20,431 nucleotides of DNA from Elysia marginata (Eukaryota > Mollusca > Gastropoda > Plakobranchidae). Each line of letters opens with the position of its first letter. The first letter of the stretch is position 1. Positions 19,621 through 20,431 of this stretch are shown here, in pieces. Under the pieces are notes generated by a model, which was not told the DNA's origin, did no database searches, and saw only the letters and a program-made list of their open reading frames with translations. A program made the translations under genes and the position numbers. The DNA lies in contig BMAT01008864.1 of the NCBI GenBank assembly GCA_019649035.1, positions 539,858-560,288 of the forward strand, read 5' to 3'.

Positions 19621-20431
19621 ATTTTTAGGTTAGGCTAATTTTGGTCATAAATTGACAGGACTGCTAAGAACCTAGGCTTCAAGGCTACAAAAGAAGAAAG
19701 TATGGCACGCAGACCCTAAAATCGAGAAAAATAGCACCAACATCAAGTCTAGATCTATGTCTAATACAGAAAATAGATAAATATATCTTCTATATCTGAG
19801 GCTGTCCCAGAAGTTCGTCCAGTTTATACCATGTCTTCTTCAACCTAATAAAGATAGGTCTAAATTTAGCTTTTTCCCATGGTAAAAGCTTGTTTCATGT
19901 TGAAAAATGATTAAAGAGTTACTATAGATAATTTTATCCGTATCGTATCACACGCTTTTGTGTGGTTCTTGATTTTGTAGAAAAAAAGACGTGTTTTCTA
20001 GGCTTTAAAAAGTGGACACTTTTAGTGACCTACTTTACCTTTCAAATGACTTTCTTCCCGATTCAACCTGACAGTATTTGGCGAATAATTTTAACTGCAG
20101 GAGGTCTGATAGACCTATACTGAAAAAAGTACGTCAATCTTTTCATTCAAAGAAGTGCACCGTCTACATAAAGCTTGTTGTGAAAATGCTAGATCTACAA
20201 ACGCACACGTAAATGTTAGTTTTTATTGTTAATTTAATTACCACAGGCAATGTTTCAAAAAAAGCAACTTTTTGGGATTGAAACTGGACACTCATCGGTT
20301 TTAGAAGAGTAACTCTCGTCAAGAAAATCGGTGGTTTTTTATTCAAGCAACAATTGTTGTGAAGTGTTATGTCCTCAACAATTATTGTTGTTAGGCCGAT
20401 GTGTCATGTATCTATCCCATCATTCAGCCTG
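19621..20431. other. Right edge: non-coding, possible mariner-like end
   Basis: At 19797-19828 the sequence reads TGAGGCTGTCCCAGAAGTTC followed by GTCCAGTTTA, a form common at the ends of mariner transposons (GGCTGTCCCA.AAGTT). A weak inverted partner, AAACTGGAC, lies at 20281-20289, but no transposase frame connects them. Two CAACAAT inverted repeats lie at 20348-20359 and 20376-20390. No host gene is supported. Confidence 0.4.

Overview
The window looks like nuclear DNA from an animal, most likely a mollusc and probably a heterobranch gastropod. This is inferred from the AT-rich intron-bearing DNA, the many TAGATCTA palindromes and the mix of old transposons; no single gene fixes the species. 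No prokaryotic operon, rRNA or CRISPR array is visible.

Left part (1-3529, minus strand): the 5' coding part of one host gene, a C2H2 zinc-finger protein. A large exon (1453-3529) encodes about 630 residues of Ser/Thr-rich, acidic, low-complexity sequence followed by two fingers. Two short exons (785-905, 114-212) add two complete fingers and the start of a fifth. The splice sites and reading phases agree across all three exons. The 3' end lies beyond base 1, and the first (5' UTR or extra coding) exon lies upstream and was not found.

Middle (3530-9550): no host coding sequence I can support. It holds a 692-bp piggyBac-type element with TTAA target duplications (6817-7508), which keeps only a 27-residue acidic N-terminal relic of a transposase, and a dense cluster of AGATCT palindromes (6034-8082).

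Centre (9551-13560): a run of long trinucleotide repeats (ATC, ATT, GAA, GAA, AGT). A tRNA-derived SINE sits exactly between the two GAA tracts. Two short inverted-repeat elements (11010-11262, 11591-11800) and a broken CR1-group LINE reverse-transcriptase remnant (about 12080-13560) follow.

Right part (13840-20431): two degenerate copies of one uncharacterised repeat family with an XPG/FEN1-like nuclease domain, probably Academ-X-type DNA transposons. One is a short minus-strand piece (13840-14302) and one a longer plus-strand copy (about 16625-18790), about 90% alike by eye where they overlap. Between them lie diverged direct repeats with a period of about 650-665 bp. Beyond the long copy is a two-copy repeat with a period of about 453 bp, then probably one mariner-like end. 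Only the zinc-finger gene appears to be a working protein-coding gene; the rest is repeat or relic.
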